Of a stretch of 64,000 nt of DNA, positions 14,978 to 28,100 are shown piece by piece. The DNA comes from Owenia fusiformis. Taxonomy: Eukaryota > Annelida > Polychaeta > Sabellida > Oweniidae. The position numbers were made by a program, and so were the translations under genes. The notes below the pieces were generated by a model, which ran no database searches, had not been told where the DNA came from, and saw only the letters and a program-made list of their open reading frames with translations. Every line of letters starts with the position of its first letter. The stretch's first letter is position 1. Location of the stretch: contig CAIIXF020000001.1 in assembly GCA_903813345.2 (NCBI GenBank), positions 24,913,915-24,977,914 on the forward strand, in the 5' to 3' direction.

Positions 14978-17710
14978 TAGTGCAGTCAGTTAGGTCAATA
15001 AAATCATAGAATTGCACATGCTATATATAAAGCACCATTTTTTGACCAAAGTATCTTTGGTACATATATTTTTGATATCTAACGAAGTTGTGTTGAAAAG
15101 TCCTCTAAATTGATGATAGCATGCCTCGAAAATCTTGCCCATTTACATTGAGCTCCATGTTAATTCATCAATCTTCAAAAGACCCCCTGCAGAACAGTTC
15201 TAAAGTAATAAAGCCCATATTCCTAGTATCTTACAATAATATAATTATCTTCAAAATAAGAAGGGTTGTTTTTTTTCTTTTGCCTAGTTCCAAAGATATT
15301 GGCATTTGAATTTTGGAAAATCCCCATTGGCTGCCATTATAAACTGCTATCAATATAGCTTTATTAAAGTGTCCTTTTCTCAAAAAGTCCACTATGAAAT
15401 TTTCTAATATTGTAGATTTCTATTGTTAATATATTGACTTAAAAGAAATCAAACAGGCACATTTCTAAAAATTTCTTATTTTTAATATATGTAGCCGTTA
15501 AGTTGTATAAAAAAAACTATATTGAGCCCTATGTTAATTTATCAATCTTCAAAAGACCCCCTGCAGAACAGTTCTAAAGTAATAAAGCCAATATTCCCAG
15601 CATCTTACAATAACATGATTATCTTCAAAATAAGAAGGCTTGTTTTTTTCTTTTGCCTAGTTCCAAAGATATTGGCGTTTGAAATTTTGAAAATCCCCAT
15701 TGGCTGCCATTATAAACTGCTATCAATATGGCTTTATTAAAGTGTCCTTTTCTCAAAAAGTCTACTATGAAATTTTCTAATATTGTAGATTTCTATAGTT
15801 AGTATATTGACTTAAAAGAAATCAAACAGGCACATTTCTAAAAATTTCTTATTTTTAATATATTTAGCCGTGAAGTTGTATAAATAACCTATATTGAGCC
15901 CCATGTTGATTTTCAAAATTGAAACGCCAATATCTTTGGAACTAGGCAAAAGAAAAATAACAACCCTTTTTATTTCGAAGGTAATCATGTGATTGTAAGA
16001 TACTAGGAATATGGGGTTTATTACTCTAGAACTGTTCTGTTTTATAGATCGAAAAATTAACATGGGGCTCAATATAGTTTTTTGTACAACTTAACGAAAA
16101 AATATATTAAAAATAAGAATTTTTTAGAAATGTGCCTGTTTGTTTTCTTTTAAGTCAATATACCAATTATAGAAATCTACAATATTAGAAAATTTCATAG
16201 TAGATTTTTTGAGAAAAGGACACTTTGATAAATCTATATTGATAGCGGTTTATAATGGCAGCCAATGGGGATTTTCAAAATTTCAAACTCCTATATATGG
16301 AACTAGACAAAAGAAAAAACAACCCTTCTTATTTTTGAAGATAATCATGTTATTTTAAGATACTTGGAATATGGGTTTTGTAACTCTAGACCTGTTCTGC
16401 AGGGGGTTTTATGAAGATTGTTAAATTAACATAGGGCTCAATATAGGGTTTTTATACAACTTAACAGCAACATATATTAAAAGTAAGATTTTTTTAGAAA
16501 TGTGCCTGTTTGAATTTTTTTGAGTCAATATATTATCTATAGAAATCTACAATATTAGAAAATTTCATAGTGGACTTTTTGAGAAAAGTACACTTTAATA
16601 AAGCTTTATTGATAGCAGTTTATAATGGCAGCCAATGGGGATTTTCCAAAATTCAAATGCCAATATCTTTGGAACTAGGCAAAAGAAAAAAAACCTTCTT
16701 ATTTTGAAGATAATCATATTATTGTAAGATGCTAGGAATATTGGCTTTATTACTTTAGAACTGTTCTGCAGGGGGTCTTTTGAAGATTGATAAATTAACA
16801 TAAGGCTCAATATAGTTTTTTTATACAACTTAACGGCTGCATATATTAAAAATAAGAAATTTTTAGAAATGTGCCTGTTTGAATTTTTTAAGTCAATATA
16901 TTAACTATAGAAATCTACAATATTAGAAAATTTCATAGTGGACTTTTTGAGAAAAGGACACTTTAATAAGCTATATTGATAGCAGTTTATAATGGCAGCC
17001 AATGGGGATTTTCCAAAATTCAAATGCCAATATCTTTGGAACTAGGCAAAAGAAAAAAAACCTTCTTATTTTGAAGATAATCATGTTATTGTAAGATGCT
17101 AGGAATGTGGGCTTTATTACATTAGAACTGTTCTGCAGGGGGTCTTTTGAAGATTGATAAATTAACATGGGGCTCAATATAGGTTTTTTATACAACTTCA
17201 CGGCTAAATATATTAAAAATAAGAAATTTTTAGAAATGTGCCTGTTTGATTTCTTTTAAGTCAATATATTAACTATAGAAATCTACAATATTAGAAAATT
17301 TCATAGTGGACTTTTTGAGAAAAGGACACTTTAAAAAAGCTTTATTGATAGCAGTTTATAATGGCAGCCAATGGGGATTTTTCAAATTTCAAACTCCTAT
17401 ATCTTTGGAACAAGGTAAAAGAAAAAAAACAACCCTTCTTATTTTGAAGATAATCAAGTTATTGTACCATACGAGGAATATTGGCTTTATTTCTCTTTAA
17501 CTGTTCTGCAGGGGGACTTATGAAGATTGCTAAATTAACATGGAGCTCTATGTAAAAGTGCAAAATTTTCGAGGCCTGCTATTATCAACTGGGGTCACTT
17601 TTTACCACCACTTCGTTAGATATCAAAAATATATGTATTAATGATACTTCTGTCAAAAAATGGTGCTTTATATATAGCATGTGCAATTAAAAACCTAACT
17701 GACTGCACTA
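14978..17710. mobile_element. Palindromic non-autonomous DNA element, TA-flanked
   Basis: The ends are inverted copies of each other. The left end reads TA then GTGCAGTCAGTTAGG, and the right end reads CCTAACTGACTGCAC then TA. Further in, both ends share GCACATGCTATATATAAAGC and a stretch around TTTTTGATATCTAACGAAGT. TA flanks are what Tc1/mariner-type elements leave, but no transposase frame is present, so this would be a non-autonomous (MITE-like) copy. Family assignment is inference. The interior is a ~370-bp monomer repeated in both orientations. Confidence 0.7.
15150..17551. repeat. ~370-bp monomers in head-to-head array
   Basis: Two copies lie in + orientation (starting near 15150 and 15524). 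A third begins at 15896 but switches orientation after about 20 bp. From about 15915 on, one partial copy and four full copies lie in - orientation, with unit boundaries near 16070, 16440, 16808, 17175 and 17545. Shared landmarks are CCCCCTGCAGAACAGTTCTA and CCCCATTGGCTGCCATTATA. Short open frames in either direction here are by-products of the repeat. Confidence 0.88.
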
Positions 17711-20700
17711 TTGGTCAAATTTTACCGACAAAAACATTGGGTCGCTAAAGCACGTGGCTTTCTCTTGGGTACAAGGCGGTCATAATAGATATCAAGATAA
17801 GTAAGAGACCGACATGGGCAGGGCTATGAAACTTGATTTGTGGATATTCCAGTGGGTTGATGGGTCTTTGGCTCTGAATTTACTTCATTGGCGTACCTAA
17901 TTTCAACATTTTCATTGTCATCATTACATGTTATGGACCCGTTTTTCAAATTAACAGTATTTGGGATAAAACCATAGTTTTTTTCATCTGTAATGGCATT
18001 TTCCAGTTGATGGGTTTATATATAATATTTTCAATTCTTCATGAGGGTGTGTTGTAATGGTGTGGCTAATTACTTTACTGAATGAGGAATGTTTATCCAA
18101 ACAATGCCATGGATACAAAGAAAATCTGGCCAGTAGTCCATCAGTAAATAAATCATCATGATAAAAGTATAATTTATTGTAGCATCCATTTGTTACCGTT
18201 CTGAATCCAAATGATACATAGTGGCATCCATTTTATATATATATATGTTGACGTTTACGAAATGTTTTTCAAGTATCTTCCCTATAACAAGAATATGGTA
18301 GCTGAAACTTTCACACATTGTCATACTATGTATATTGAATATGTATGCAAGATTTCAAGTCACAATGTTAAGTAGAAACTCTGAGATCACTTACCTCGAT
18401 TTGCTGTCATATTTTTGCAATGATCCCATTCCCTATAATGTACGCGAGCACCCACGATACATTGCATATAAATGATTGCATCCACATAGATCGACTAGCC
18501 ACAGTGTTTTAACCATATCTTGGCACTTTTTCTGTTTTGGACAATAAAAAAATGAAAATATTTATTTCCACTGTTTCTTGGTAGGAGGGTGCGAGAGGTA
18601 CTATGCTTTTCAGTGATTTTATTCACTGCCCAAGTGTTCAACTCAATTAGAAAAAATAACCAGATTGGTGAAATTAAATAAAGTTCAATTTAAGACTTCA
18701 AATTGAATTGATATAGATAGTTGAATAAAGAGCTTCAAGTAAAGTAAATGAGTAAGTACCTGAGAAAGTAGCTGAGTAACGGTTATATTGTACGTAGTAA
18801 TCAAAAACGATTTGCTATTACCTATAACTTAAAGTTTTTTCAAGATTTCAAAAGGTCATAGATCCTAAATTTTAAGTCTGATTTCAGATTCGTAATCCTG
18901 AGTAAATATCCTTTTAAACTGATAGCAGTGACAATAGATTTGGAACACTTTGATATTCACCCTTTTTGGGAATCAAATATTTAAAATCCGCAAAAATTAT
19001 CGAACAACGGATGGGTTGACTCAAAAGCGCTCTTTCTGAGCAATACGATGAATAAATCGAGGGAAATGATAAACCCTAAGAAAGATATTGACCAATTAAA
19101 AAGTTGACCTAGATTTTGACCTTTAAACTGGGTATAAATTTGACCTAATTTCCGAGAAGGCCAGACACATACCCTAACTAATGATATAACTAGATTTACC
19201 CAAAGTATTCTGGTTACTGAGAAAAAGTGCTGAGATAAGATTAGTAACAAGAGTTTGACCTTGACTTCTGAGCTCAAAAAATTTGGGGTTAATTGACATG
19301 CTTATGTTCCCAATCAAGCGTTTTCATATATATTAAAGTGAAAATAATGATTTTTTTAATTGTTCTTTAAGGAGAACTTTATTTTTACCGTCTCTCCGGA
19401 CGCCATATCTCAAAATCGGTAAGAGTAATCAAAAAATGACCCATGCATTCCTAATTAGGTTTATTTCAAAGGAATACAATAAAACATAAATCGAGACGGA
19501 AAATGAAGAATTACGGAGAAAAATGGTGAAATACGATTTGTCCTACCTATTGACCTTTGGCCTAAATAAAAATTGACCTAATTTTCGAGCTCAACCCTAA
19601 AATAACCATGTAAGCAGGTTTAAGTTAGTTCTTCGAGTTTGGTATTTTGAAAATAGTTAATACTATGAAAAGAATAGGTAACATGCTTGTTTTTTACAAG
19701 GAGGTTACTAGAATAGTATCACCGTGACCAAGTGTTAACAGTGGAGATTGTCCCGGACTAGCCTGCCTTGTATTAAATGAATACATCGATTCATAAGGAG
19801 AGTACTCACAATGTGTGCGAAAACCACAAATTAAAAGAGCTTAAATAAGTAGCAATTGACCGAATAATTTTTTGGGAATTAAACTATTTGGACGTGTCCA
19901 AAAATATCCCTTCCCCATCGTTAACTCTACTTTCTCCATTTACAGTCATCTATAAAGATAAAGATAGTTAGAATATAAACACGATCTTTAAAGTAGTGAA
20001 TATTATTCCACGTTGTTGAATGGATTGTTTGTTTTAACTTAATTAGATAACACTAAATACACATTTGGTATATATTTCTGGCATTTTTGATATAAAATTG
20101 CGAGTACTATGAAGTATGATCGCCAAAATAGATACTATATCGTACGTGGGTATGAAGAAGAACATCTTATAATTAGGTAGAAGTCAAGTAATGCTACTTT
20201 GTAAAATATAGAATATTCTTACCGTTTTGTTCCATTCCGACGAATGTCGTATTCCATGCTCTTACAAAACACATCTAAATCGTTTGAAAAACGTCCGGAA
20301 CATTCTCCATTGTTAAAAGTTGAGCACCCTGTAATATTGTCTCATATAAAAAGCGTCCAAGTGAAATGAATTTCTCATTTGCCTTTTTTCCATATGGTGT
20401 CTTCTTTAAAATAATATTTATTGGCATTGCTATCTTATGCCCCATAAATAATATTAACATCGGGTATTCTTAACATAGAGGTCAATGTCAAGTTATAGTT
20501 GAACTAAACATGGATATTCATGTGACATCGGGATTGAGAGGGTAGAATACTGGAAGCAATATTCTATTTCTTAGAATACCTCACAAATTGCATACCTAAA
20601 TTCAAAAGAATTTTTCGCCTAATACGATTCAACGTCACAGAACGCCTATATATTCTAACGATGAATGTGGGATGTTACATTGACAGTTATCAAAGAATTA

Positions 20701-22092
20701 CTTAGTTCACACGCATGACGTTAAAATGTCTCATTACCTCGATTATATATTTAGTATGAAAAAGTTTAAAGTCCAAATTCCAATTGTGAAAAATGATATG
20801 GCTAAAACTGCTAAATTGCAAGTTGGTCTCTGGTACACCCAGTTTTTGCCACTATAGAATGCAGCGTGCTTTAATCCAAGAGAATTTCCCCCGGAGCTAT
20901 AATCGGTATTTGAGCCATTGAAATGGAAAGAGAATTCCTATTCTTTAAAAATGTTCTAGGCGTAGCCAGGCATTATGTGGGCGAAACAACTGCCTTACAA
21001 GATTTTACAGAAATATATTAATTCAGACACTATTCAACTAAATGTTTACCTGATTTAAATTAAATTTACCCTGTCTGAGTATTCATCCTAACTAGGCCTC
21101 AGCAAGTTATCGTTAACAATTTATTTGAAGAGATGTAGGCACTCGTGCAAAAAATCAAACAATCATGCATACGAAAGAGATCAAACCACTTCCGTATGGT
21201 TACGGTGGACGAGAAATAATGGCAAAAAATCAAGTAAGAATGGTACCACCATTTTTAAGTCGTATTTGTAAAAAAATGGATGTGTATAGTTAAAATTAAA
21301 ACAAGAATGGGGTCATATAATCAATTTCATGGACGCGAGAAGTCAGTTAAGAATAAAAATAAATCGTATAAAGTATATTTTCCACAGGAAAATGAAGTGG
21401 GGGATTCCCAGCTGACCAAGTTCAGCTGATCCGGTGTACGTATTTAACTAGGAGTAGCCTGTCGAGTTATTATTGACTTAGTAGTCGGCTTTTGTATTTA
21501 AATATTTACATGTATTCTCTCTGAAAACCGTTTCAGACCGATTTGATGTTATTGTGGCTGTGAAATGGGAATTCTTTAGCCCATAAATACGAGTCTTTTG
21601 ATGAACTTCCTGGCACACTATAGTCGCTGGCGTATAATTACCGAGCTAGTACAAATATGCACAAGTTTTTATTTCTTAAAAACGTTTAGAATTTTGAAAA
21701 ATATTTTAAAAAGTGGAATAGTGTGATAATTTTACGGTCACAATCCTGACATAAGATTATAAATCATTATCAAAGCAACTTATTTAGAATATTGAATGAA
21801 ATTCCGATGCTTTGTACAAATACTCTGTAAACCTTTTATGCTACTGTACCACACCCAATATAAATCCTGAACTTTCATGAATGGATTAACGATGTTTCAT
21901 TTCAAAAGGCTAAAGACCACGCCAGTAATTTACGATGGTTGTATCATCAGGAAGCTTCGTAATGCAAGTAAAATATCGAAATGGTTAAAACAATCAGAAT
22001 GGATATTACAGCATACAAAAACGAAACATTGGATTATTTACATTTGATAATCTTAAATATATCAAAAAGAAGCGAGATTAACAATCATTAAT
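17711..22092. other. Non-coding region upstream of signal exon
   Basis: About 4.4 kb, AT-rich, with no gene I can support. It contains the right arm of the outer inverted repeat (18440-18518), a short TA run near 18235, and a pair of similar stretches at about 19098-19156 and 19549-19592 (sharing TTGACCTAATTT). Frames of 61 and 98 codons on the - strand (20275-20460, 18981-19277) look random. The last few hundred bases should hold the promoter of the downstream gene. TATAAAT occurs near 21758 and 21859, but neither is convincing by itself. Confidence 0.5.
18440..18518 (-). repeat. Outer inverted repeat, right arm
   Basis: Reverse complement of 13831-13917 with scattered mismatches. Shared landmarks are ATCGACTAGCCACAGTGT and the GTACGCGAGCACCC end. 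Confidence 0.6.
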
Positions 22093-22171
22093 ATGCCGCC
22101 TATTCTTTGCCAAACACTGAAGATGATTTGGCATGGTATATTTCTGGCAACACTTATGACAGCGCTAGTCG
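22093..22171 (+). CDS. Exon 1: signal peptide, start codon
   Basis: Begins ATG CCG CCT with A at -3 and an in-frame TAA about 36 bases upstream. It encodes 26 residues: a short polar start, a lysine, then the hydrophobic run [11 protein letters not shown]. It ends GTCG|GTAAGT, a strong phase-1 donor. Joined to 25703 the junction codon is G|CT (Ala), giving LMTALVATADAS, where Ala residues offer a plausible signal-peptidase site. A second in-frame ATG at 22123 would also leave a working signal sequence. No acceptor is evident before it, which favours a true first exon. It was found by eye as a short frame with the right phase and has no transcript support. Confidence 0.62.
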
Positions 22172-25100
22172 GTAAGTTTTATAGACATGTGAATTGGAAG
22201 CATCACAATCCGAAATCAGAGGGTAACATTTGAAATCATAATTAACTAATTAGCCTTTTGCTATAATTTATAGACTCGCCACTATTCATCTGATAATAAC
22301 TGAATAAGTATTTGGATTAGCTGGGCTAGGTCAACAATTAATTGATTGTATCATTTTTAGAATCAAAATCATTTTACCAGCAAATTGTCAAATATTTGAA
22401 AGCTCATTTTATTTGCAAAATGGCATATTAAAGGAAGTTATAGGGTTAAAGTGACATATAATAGGACTTTACATATTATATAACGGATCGGTACGTCTGG
22501 AGATTTCAAAATTGAGAACTATTTATCAGTATGTTCATTGCCAGATTCAAATGTTTATGTTTAATGAGTCGTTTTTGCTGATTCTATGACAAAATTTATT
22601 TCACCTGGGTGTTGAAAATTAATATTATGTTAATTTTGAGATTGGAAATCACCAAGATTTATTTTGTATGAACTAAACTGGAAGCGTACTACATGACATT
22701 AATCTGCATGTCGTCCATTGATACAAATTAATAATAGTATAGTTTTGAATGAGTGATTAAATAATTGCTTTTGAAACATAATTCATATCAGTTACATATC
22801 TGTTGTGAGTAGTAAGACATCAACTACCCTTTGGATTCGTTCGCTTCCTGGTCATCTCAACCCCAAGTCATCTCAACCCAGTCCAACTCAACCCCAAGTC
22901 AACTCAACCCCAAGTCAAGTCGACCCCTGTAAAACTCAACCCCAAGTCAACTCAACCCTGTAAAACTCAACCCCAGTAAAACTCAACCCCTATATTTCTA
23001 TATATTGATGAACTTATAAGAAAGTTTATTTCATTAAAATAATTCTGCCGATCGTGGCATAAGCGAGCCAAAAAAATATATGTTTTGACAAAAAATGATG
23101 CAACTTCTTTCAAAATTGGGGGGAGGGTGTGTGCGCACCCCTCCTGGCTACGCCTATATGCTTTCGGTCTATTAATTAGTAAATGTCAATGTTTTTGTTA
23201 AAGCATATTCATATAAATAAAAAGTTATATTACATTGTTGATTATTTCTAAATTATCTAAAATTTGATTTCAAAAGATGTCTTAAATTAATTAATAGTTA
23301 ATTAATCGTTTTCTTTTGGAATACTTTTACAGCTTTCTATTCAAAGGATCATGCAAAATGCTAGATTTTCAGAAATCAATGACTTAAATTATTCATCATA
23401 AAAAATTAAATTAGACATTGCACAAATGAATAGGGTTGAGTTTTACTGGGGTTGAGTTTTACAGGGTTGAGTTGACTTGGGGTTGAGTTCGACTTCACTT
23501 TTAAAAGTGAAAGTTAAAAACGTCGTCGTTTAAAAATAGCCTCTGTGCGCAGGGTAGATATCAACCATTGCATTTTTTAAACGATGCCACATTAATAAAT
23601 GTCTAAGAGGGCACTGAATGAAATGGATAATGTTGATTCATATTTTACACTCCCCTCCATTTTGGCAACCTTAGCTCCCCCATTAATCTACGTGTTAAAG
23701 CCTCTTTACCTTTGAATTTTTATTAACTTAACCTGCGATGAAAATACTATAAATACTATTAATGGGAACGTAATTTGAAATGGATCATGTTGTTTCATAT
23801 TTTACACACCCCTCCATAATGATGCTAAATTTGATTTTTTGAAAATCGTCATTCCCATGTAAACCAATGGGAAATGGTGGTTACGGGGCAAATCAGAAAT
23901 CAGGATATATATGCAGTAAACGATTCAGCAAAAAATATTTTATATAGAAAATTGAATTGTCTAACATTTTTGTACACTAAGTCACTGGTGATCCACTCGA
24001 TTACGCTGGTTACCGAAACGGTTCGTTTTGGTAACAAAATGTCGGAACGTCGAAGGTACGATTTTTCTCTTTTCCTTATTATACACGTTGAAGACAGAAT
24101 TCCCACATGACATTTTTTAACACAAACGTATATCAGTATCATATGTTTAAGAAAATCTACATATGTGCGAACAAATAGTTCAAGAAACAACAGAATCGTC
24201 GATTTAATTCTTCACTTAAGTTACATAAACGGTTTTTCGAAAAACAGTTAAGATCTGCACTTTTAACCAAAACCGTTTATGTAACTTAAGTGAGGAATTA
24301 AATCGAGGAATTAAATCGATTCTGTTGTCTTCTTAGCTATTTTTCGCAAACATGAACATTTTCTAAAACATATGATACTGATATACGTTTGTGAGAAAAA
24401 ACGTCGTGGAGATTCTGCCTACAACGCGTGAAATAAGGAAAAAAGAAAAATCGTACCTTCGACGTTCCGACATTTTGTTACCAAAACGAACCGTTTTGGT
24501 AACCAGCGTAATCGAGTGGATCACCAGTGTAAGTGTTTAGTTTACTTGATGAATACTAAAGTTACAGAGCTTCAAAGTCATTTTTGAAAATCATTTTTCG
24601 CCTCCTGTGTTATTTCAATGAGAGAGGTTTTTTGAAAAACAATTTTGACTTTAAAGACCTATAACTTTGTTTAACCTGAAGAAACTTATCAATTTTTTGT
24701 TAAATAAAGTTAGCAAATTCAATTTCCTACAAAACTTGTATTTTTGCAAGGACTCGGATGGATGGGTATTCTGTCATATGACTTGCGACAAACCTAGAAA
24801 ATTCAACAACATTTGAAGTTTTATTTTTCAAGAAAAGGTTTACCATTGAATTGCTGAATGGATAGTCGCACGGTATGGCAAAATATGTTAAGACGTTTTT
24901 CTGAACCGATACGCTTCTAACATATAAGATCTATTAAAAAGGCGCAAGGCCACTAAAGTGCACAAGTAAATGTTTTTGACTTGACATTGACTTGTGCACT
25001 TTGGTGGCCTTGCGCCTTTTTTAATAGATCTCATATCTCATATCTAGAAGCGTATTGGCAAAAAAAAATCGTAGAAGACCTAACATATTTTACCATACCG

Positions 25101-28100
25101 TGCGCCAATTCATTCAGGAATTCAGTTGTGAACGTTTTCTTGAAAAAATAAATCTTCAAGATTTTTTGAATTTTCCATCAGAAATTGATTGCTCCCCCCG
25201 CCTACCTCCGTCCCATTTTCACAATCACCGGGCGTCTTAATTATTGATTTGGGCTGTTGCCATGTGGGGGCTGCTGTGACCCTTGGAGACCAATTCAAAC
25301 GGGTAGATTGCTTGTCTCATTAAAAACAAGACTTAAACGATATTTCAAAGCTATATAGAAACTACTCCGTCTATTGTGTCAACGATGTATTATTGCATCG
25401 TTTCACTGTCCACACAAATGAATTGAATGCGCTAAAAATTACATTTGATGGACTAAAAAATGTTTGAACGGGTATAAAGTAATAATTTCAAATGTAAGTT
25501 TATACTAGTATGATAATAAAATTACACATATACCATGGGCTGTATTATTGATATAAAACAGTAATGATGTGAGATTAACAGTCTTAAAGGCAGCGAAAAT
25601 ATACTGAATTTTCGAAAAAAAACTAACATGGTTTTGCACATTTAACTTATAAGAGCTCAACAAATAGTGGGTTTATGCATTAATTTTCTGTTCTTACTAC
25701 AGCTACAGCTGATGCTTCCGATACTACAGTAACTGTTGCTACAACTTCAGTGGCTGACACAACTACAGCTGATTCTACAACAGTTTATGATGCAACAACA
25801 GTTGATGTTACAACAACAGTAACTGACACAACTACAATGGCTGACACAACTACGGCAGAAAATACAGCAGCTGATGCTACAACTACAGTGGCTGACACAA
25901 CTGCAGCTGATGTTACAACAACAGTTGCTGATGCAACAACGGCTGATGTTACAACAGCAGTTGCTGACACAACTACAGTGGCTGACGCAACTACGGCAGA
26001 TACTACAGCAGCTGATGCTACAAGTACAGTGGCTGACACAACTACAGCTGATGCTACAACAACAGTTGCTGATGCAACAACGGCTGATGTTACAACAACA
26101 GTAGCTGACACAACTACAGTGGCTGACGCAACTACGGTAGATACTACAGCAGCTGATGCTACAACTACAGTGGCTGACACAACTGCAGCTGATGCTACAA
26201 CAACAGTTGCTGATGCAACAACGGCTGATGTTACAACAGCAGTTGCTGACACAACTACAGTGGCTGATGCAACTACGGCAGATACTACAGCAGCTGATGC
26301 TACAATTACAGTGGCTGACACAACTACAGCTGATGTTACAACAACAGTTGCTGATGCAACAACGGCTGATGTTACAACAACAGTAGCTGACACAACTACA
26401 GTGGCTGACGCAACTACGGCAGATACTACAGCAGCTGATGCTACAACTACAGTGGCTGACAAAACTGCAGCTGATGCTACAACAACAGTTGCTGATGCAA
26501 CAACGGCTGATGTTACAACAGCAGTTGCTGACACAACTACAGTGGCTGACGCAACTACGGCAGATTCTACAGCAGCTGATGCTACAAGTACAGTGGCTGA
26601 CACAACTACAGCTGATGAGACAACAACAACTGCTGATGCAACAACGGCTGATGTTACAACAACAGCAGCTGACACAACTACAGTGGCTGACGCAACTACG
26701 GCAGATACTACAGCAGCTGATGCTACAACTACAGTGGCTGACACAACTGCAGCTGATGCTACAACAACAGTTGCTGATGCAACAACGGCTGATGTTACAA
26801 CAGCAGTTGCTGACACAACTACAGTGGCTGACGCAACTACGGCAGATACTACAGCAGCTGATGCTACAAGTACAGTGGCTGACACAACTACAGCTGATGC
26901 TACAACAACAGGTGCTGATGCAACAACGGCTGATGTTACAACAACAGTAGCTGACACAACTACAGTGGCTGACGCAACTACGGCAGATACTACAGCAGCT
27001 GATGCTACAACTACAGTGGCTGACATAACTACAGCTGATGCTACAACAACAGTTGCTGATGCAACAACGGCTGATGTTACAACAGCAGTTGCTGACACAA
27101 CTACAGTGGCTGACGCAACTACGGCAGATACTACAGCAGCTGATGCTACAAGTACAGTGGCTGACACAGCTATAGCTGATGCTACAACAACAGTTGCTGA
27201 TGCAACAACGGCTGATGTTACAACAACAGTAGCTGACACAACTACAGTGGCTGACGCAACTACGGCAGATACTACAGCAGCTGATGATACAACTACAGTG
27301 GCTGACACAACTGCAGCTGATGCTACAACAACAGTTGCTGATGCAACAACGGCTGATGTTACAACAGCAGTTGCTGACACAACTACAGTGGCTGACGCAA
27401 CTACGGCAGATACTACAGCAGCTGATGCTACAACTACAGTGGCTGACACAACTGCAGCTGATGCTACAACAACAGTTGCTGATGCAACAACGGCTGATGT
27501 TACAACAGCAGTTGCTGACACAACTACAGTGGCTGACGCAACTAGGGCAGATTCTACAGCAGCTGATGCTACAAGTACAGTGGCTGACACAACTACAGCT
27601 GATGCTACAACAACAGTTGCTGATGCAACAACGGCTGATGTTACAACAACAGTAGCTGACACAACTACAGTGGCTGACGCAACTACGGCAGATACTACAG
27701 CAGCTGATGCTACAACTACAGTGGCTGACACAACTGCAGCTGATGCTACAACAACAGTTGCTGATGCAACAACGGCTGATGTTACAACAGCAGTTGTTGA
27801 CACAACTACAGTGGCTGACACAACTACGGCAGATACTACAGCAGCTGATGCTACAACTACAGTGGCTGACATAACTACAGCTGATGCTACAACAACAGTT
27901 GCTGATTCAACAACGGCTGATGTTACAACAGCAGTTGCTGACACAACTACAGTGGCTTACGCAACTACGGCAGATAGTACAGCAGCTGATGCTACAAGTA
28001 CAGTGGCTGACACAACTACAGCTGATGCTACAACAACAGTTGCTGATGCAACAACGGCTGATGTTACAACAACAGTAGCTGACACAACTACAGTGGCTGA

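Larger units (their letters stand above)
22172..25702. other. Intron 1, packed with inverted repeats
   Basis: 3,531 bp between the signal exon and the mucin exon. No coding exon is recognisable. It holds inverted minisatellites (22851-22990 / 23433-23490), a transposon-like fragment near 23115-23150 (CACCCCTCCTGGCTACGCC), a 40-bp direct repeat, and two large hairpins. Confidence 0.6.

Noticed and set aside
15121-17500. Short frames of the MLIYQSSKDPLQNSS type on both strands
   Set aside because: They lie in the ~370-bp monomers and repeat with them. No start context, no domain, and strand follows monomer orientation.
18981-19277. 98-codon - strand frame with hydrophobic stretches
   Set aside because: AT-rich intergenic sequence gives hydrophobic frames by chance. 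No splice partners, and no conserved pattern visible.
20275-20460. 61-codon - strand frame
   Set aside because: Too short, isolated, and without features.
23874-24190. Overlapping + and - frames near the first hairpin
   Set aside because: They overlap the fold-back element arm. Coding in both directions reflects the palindrome.
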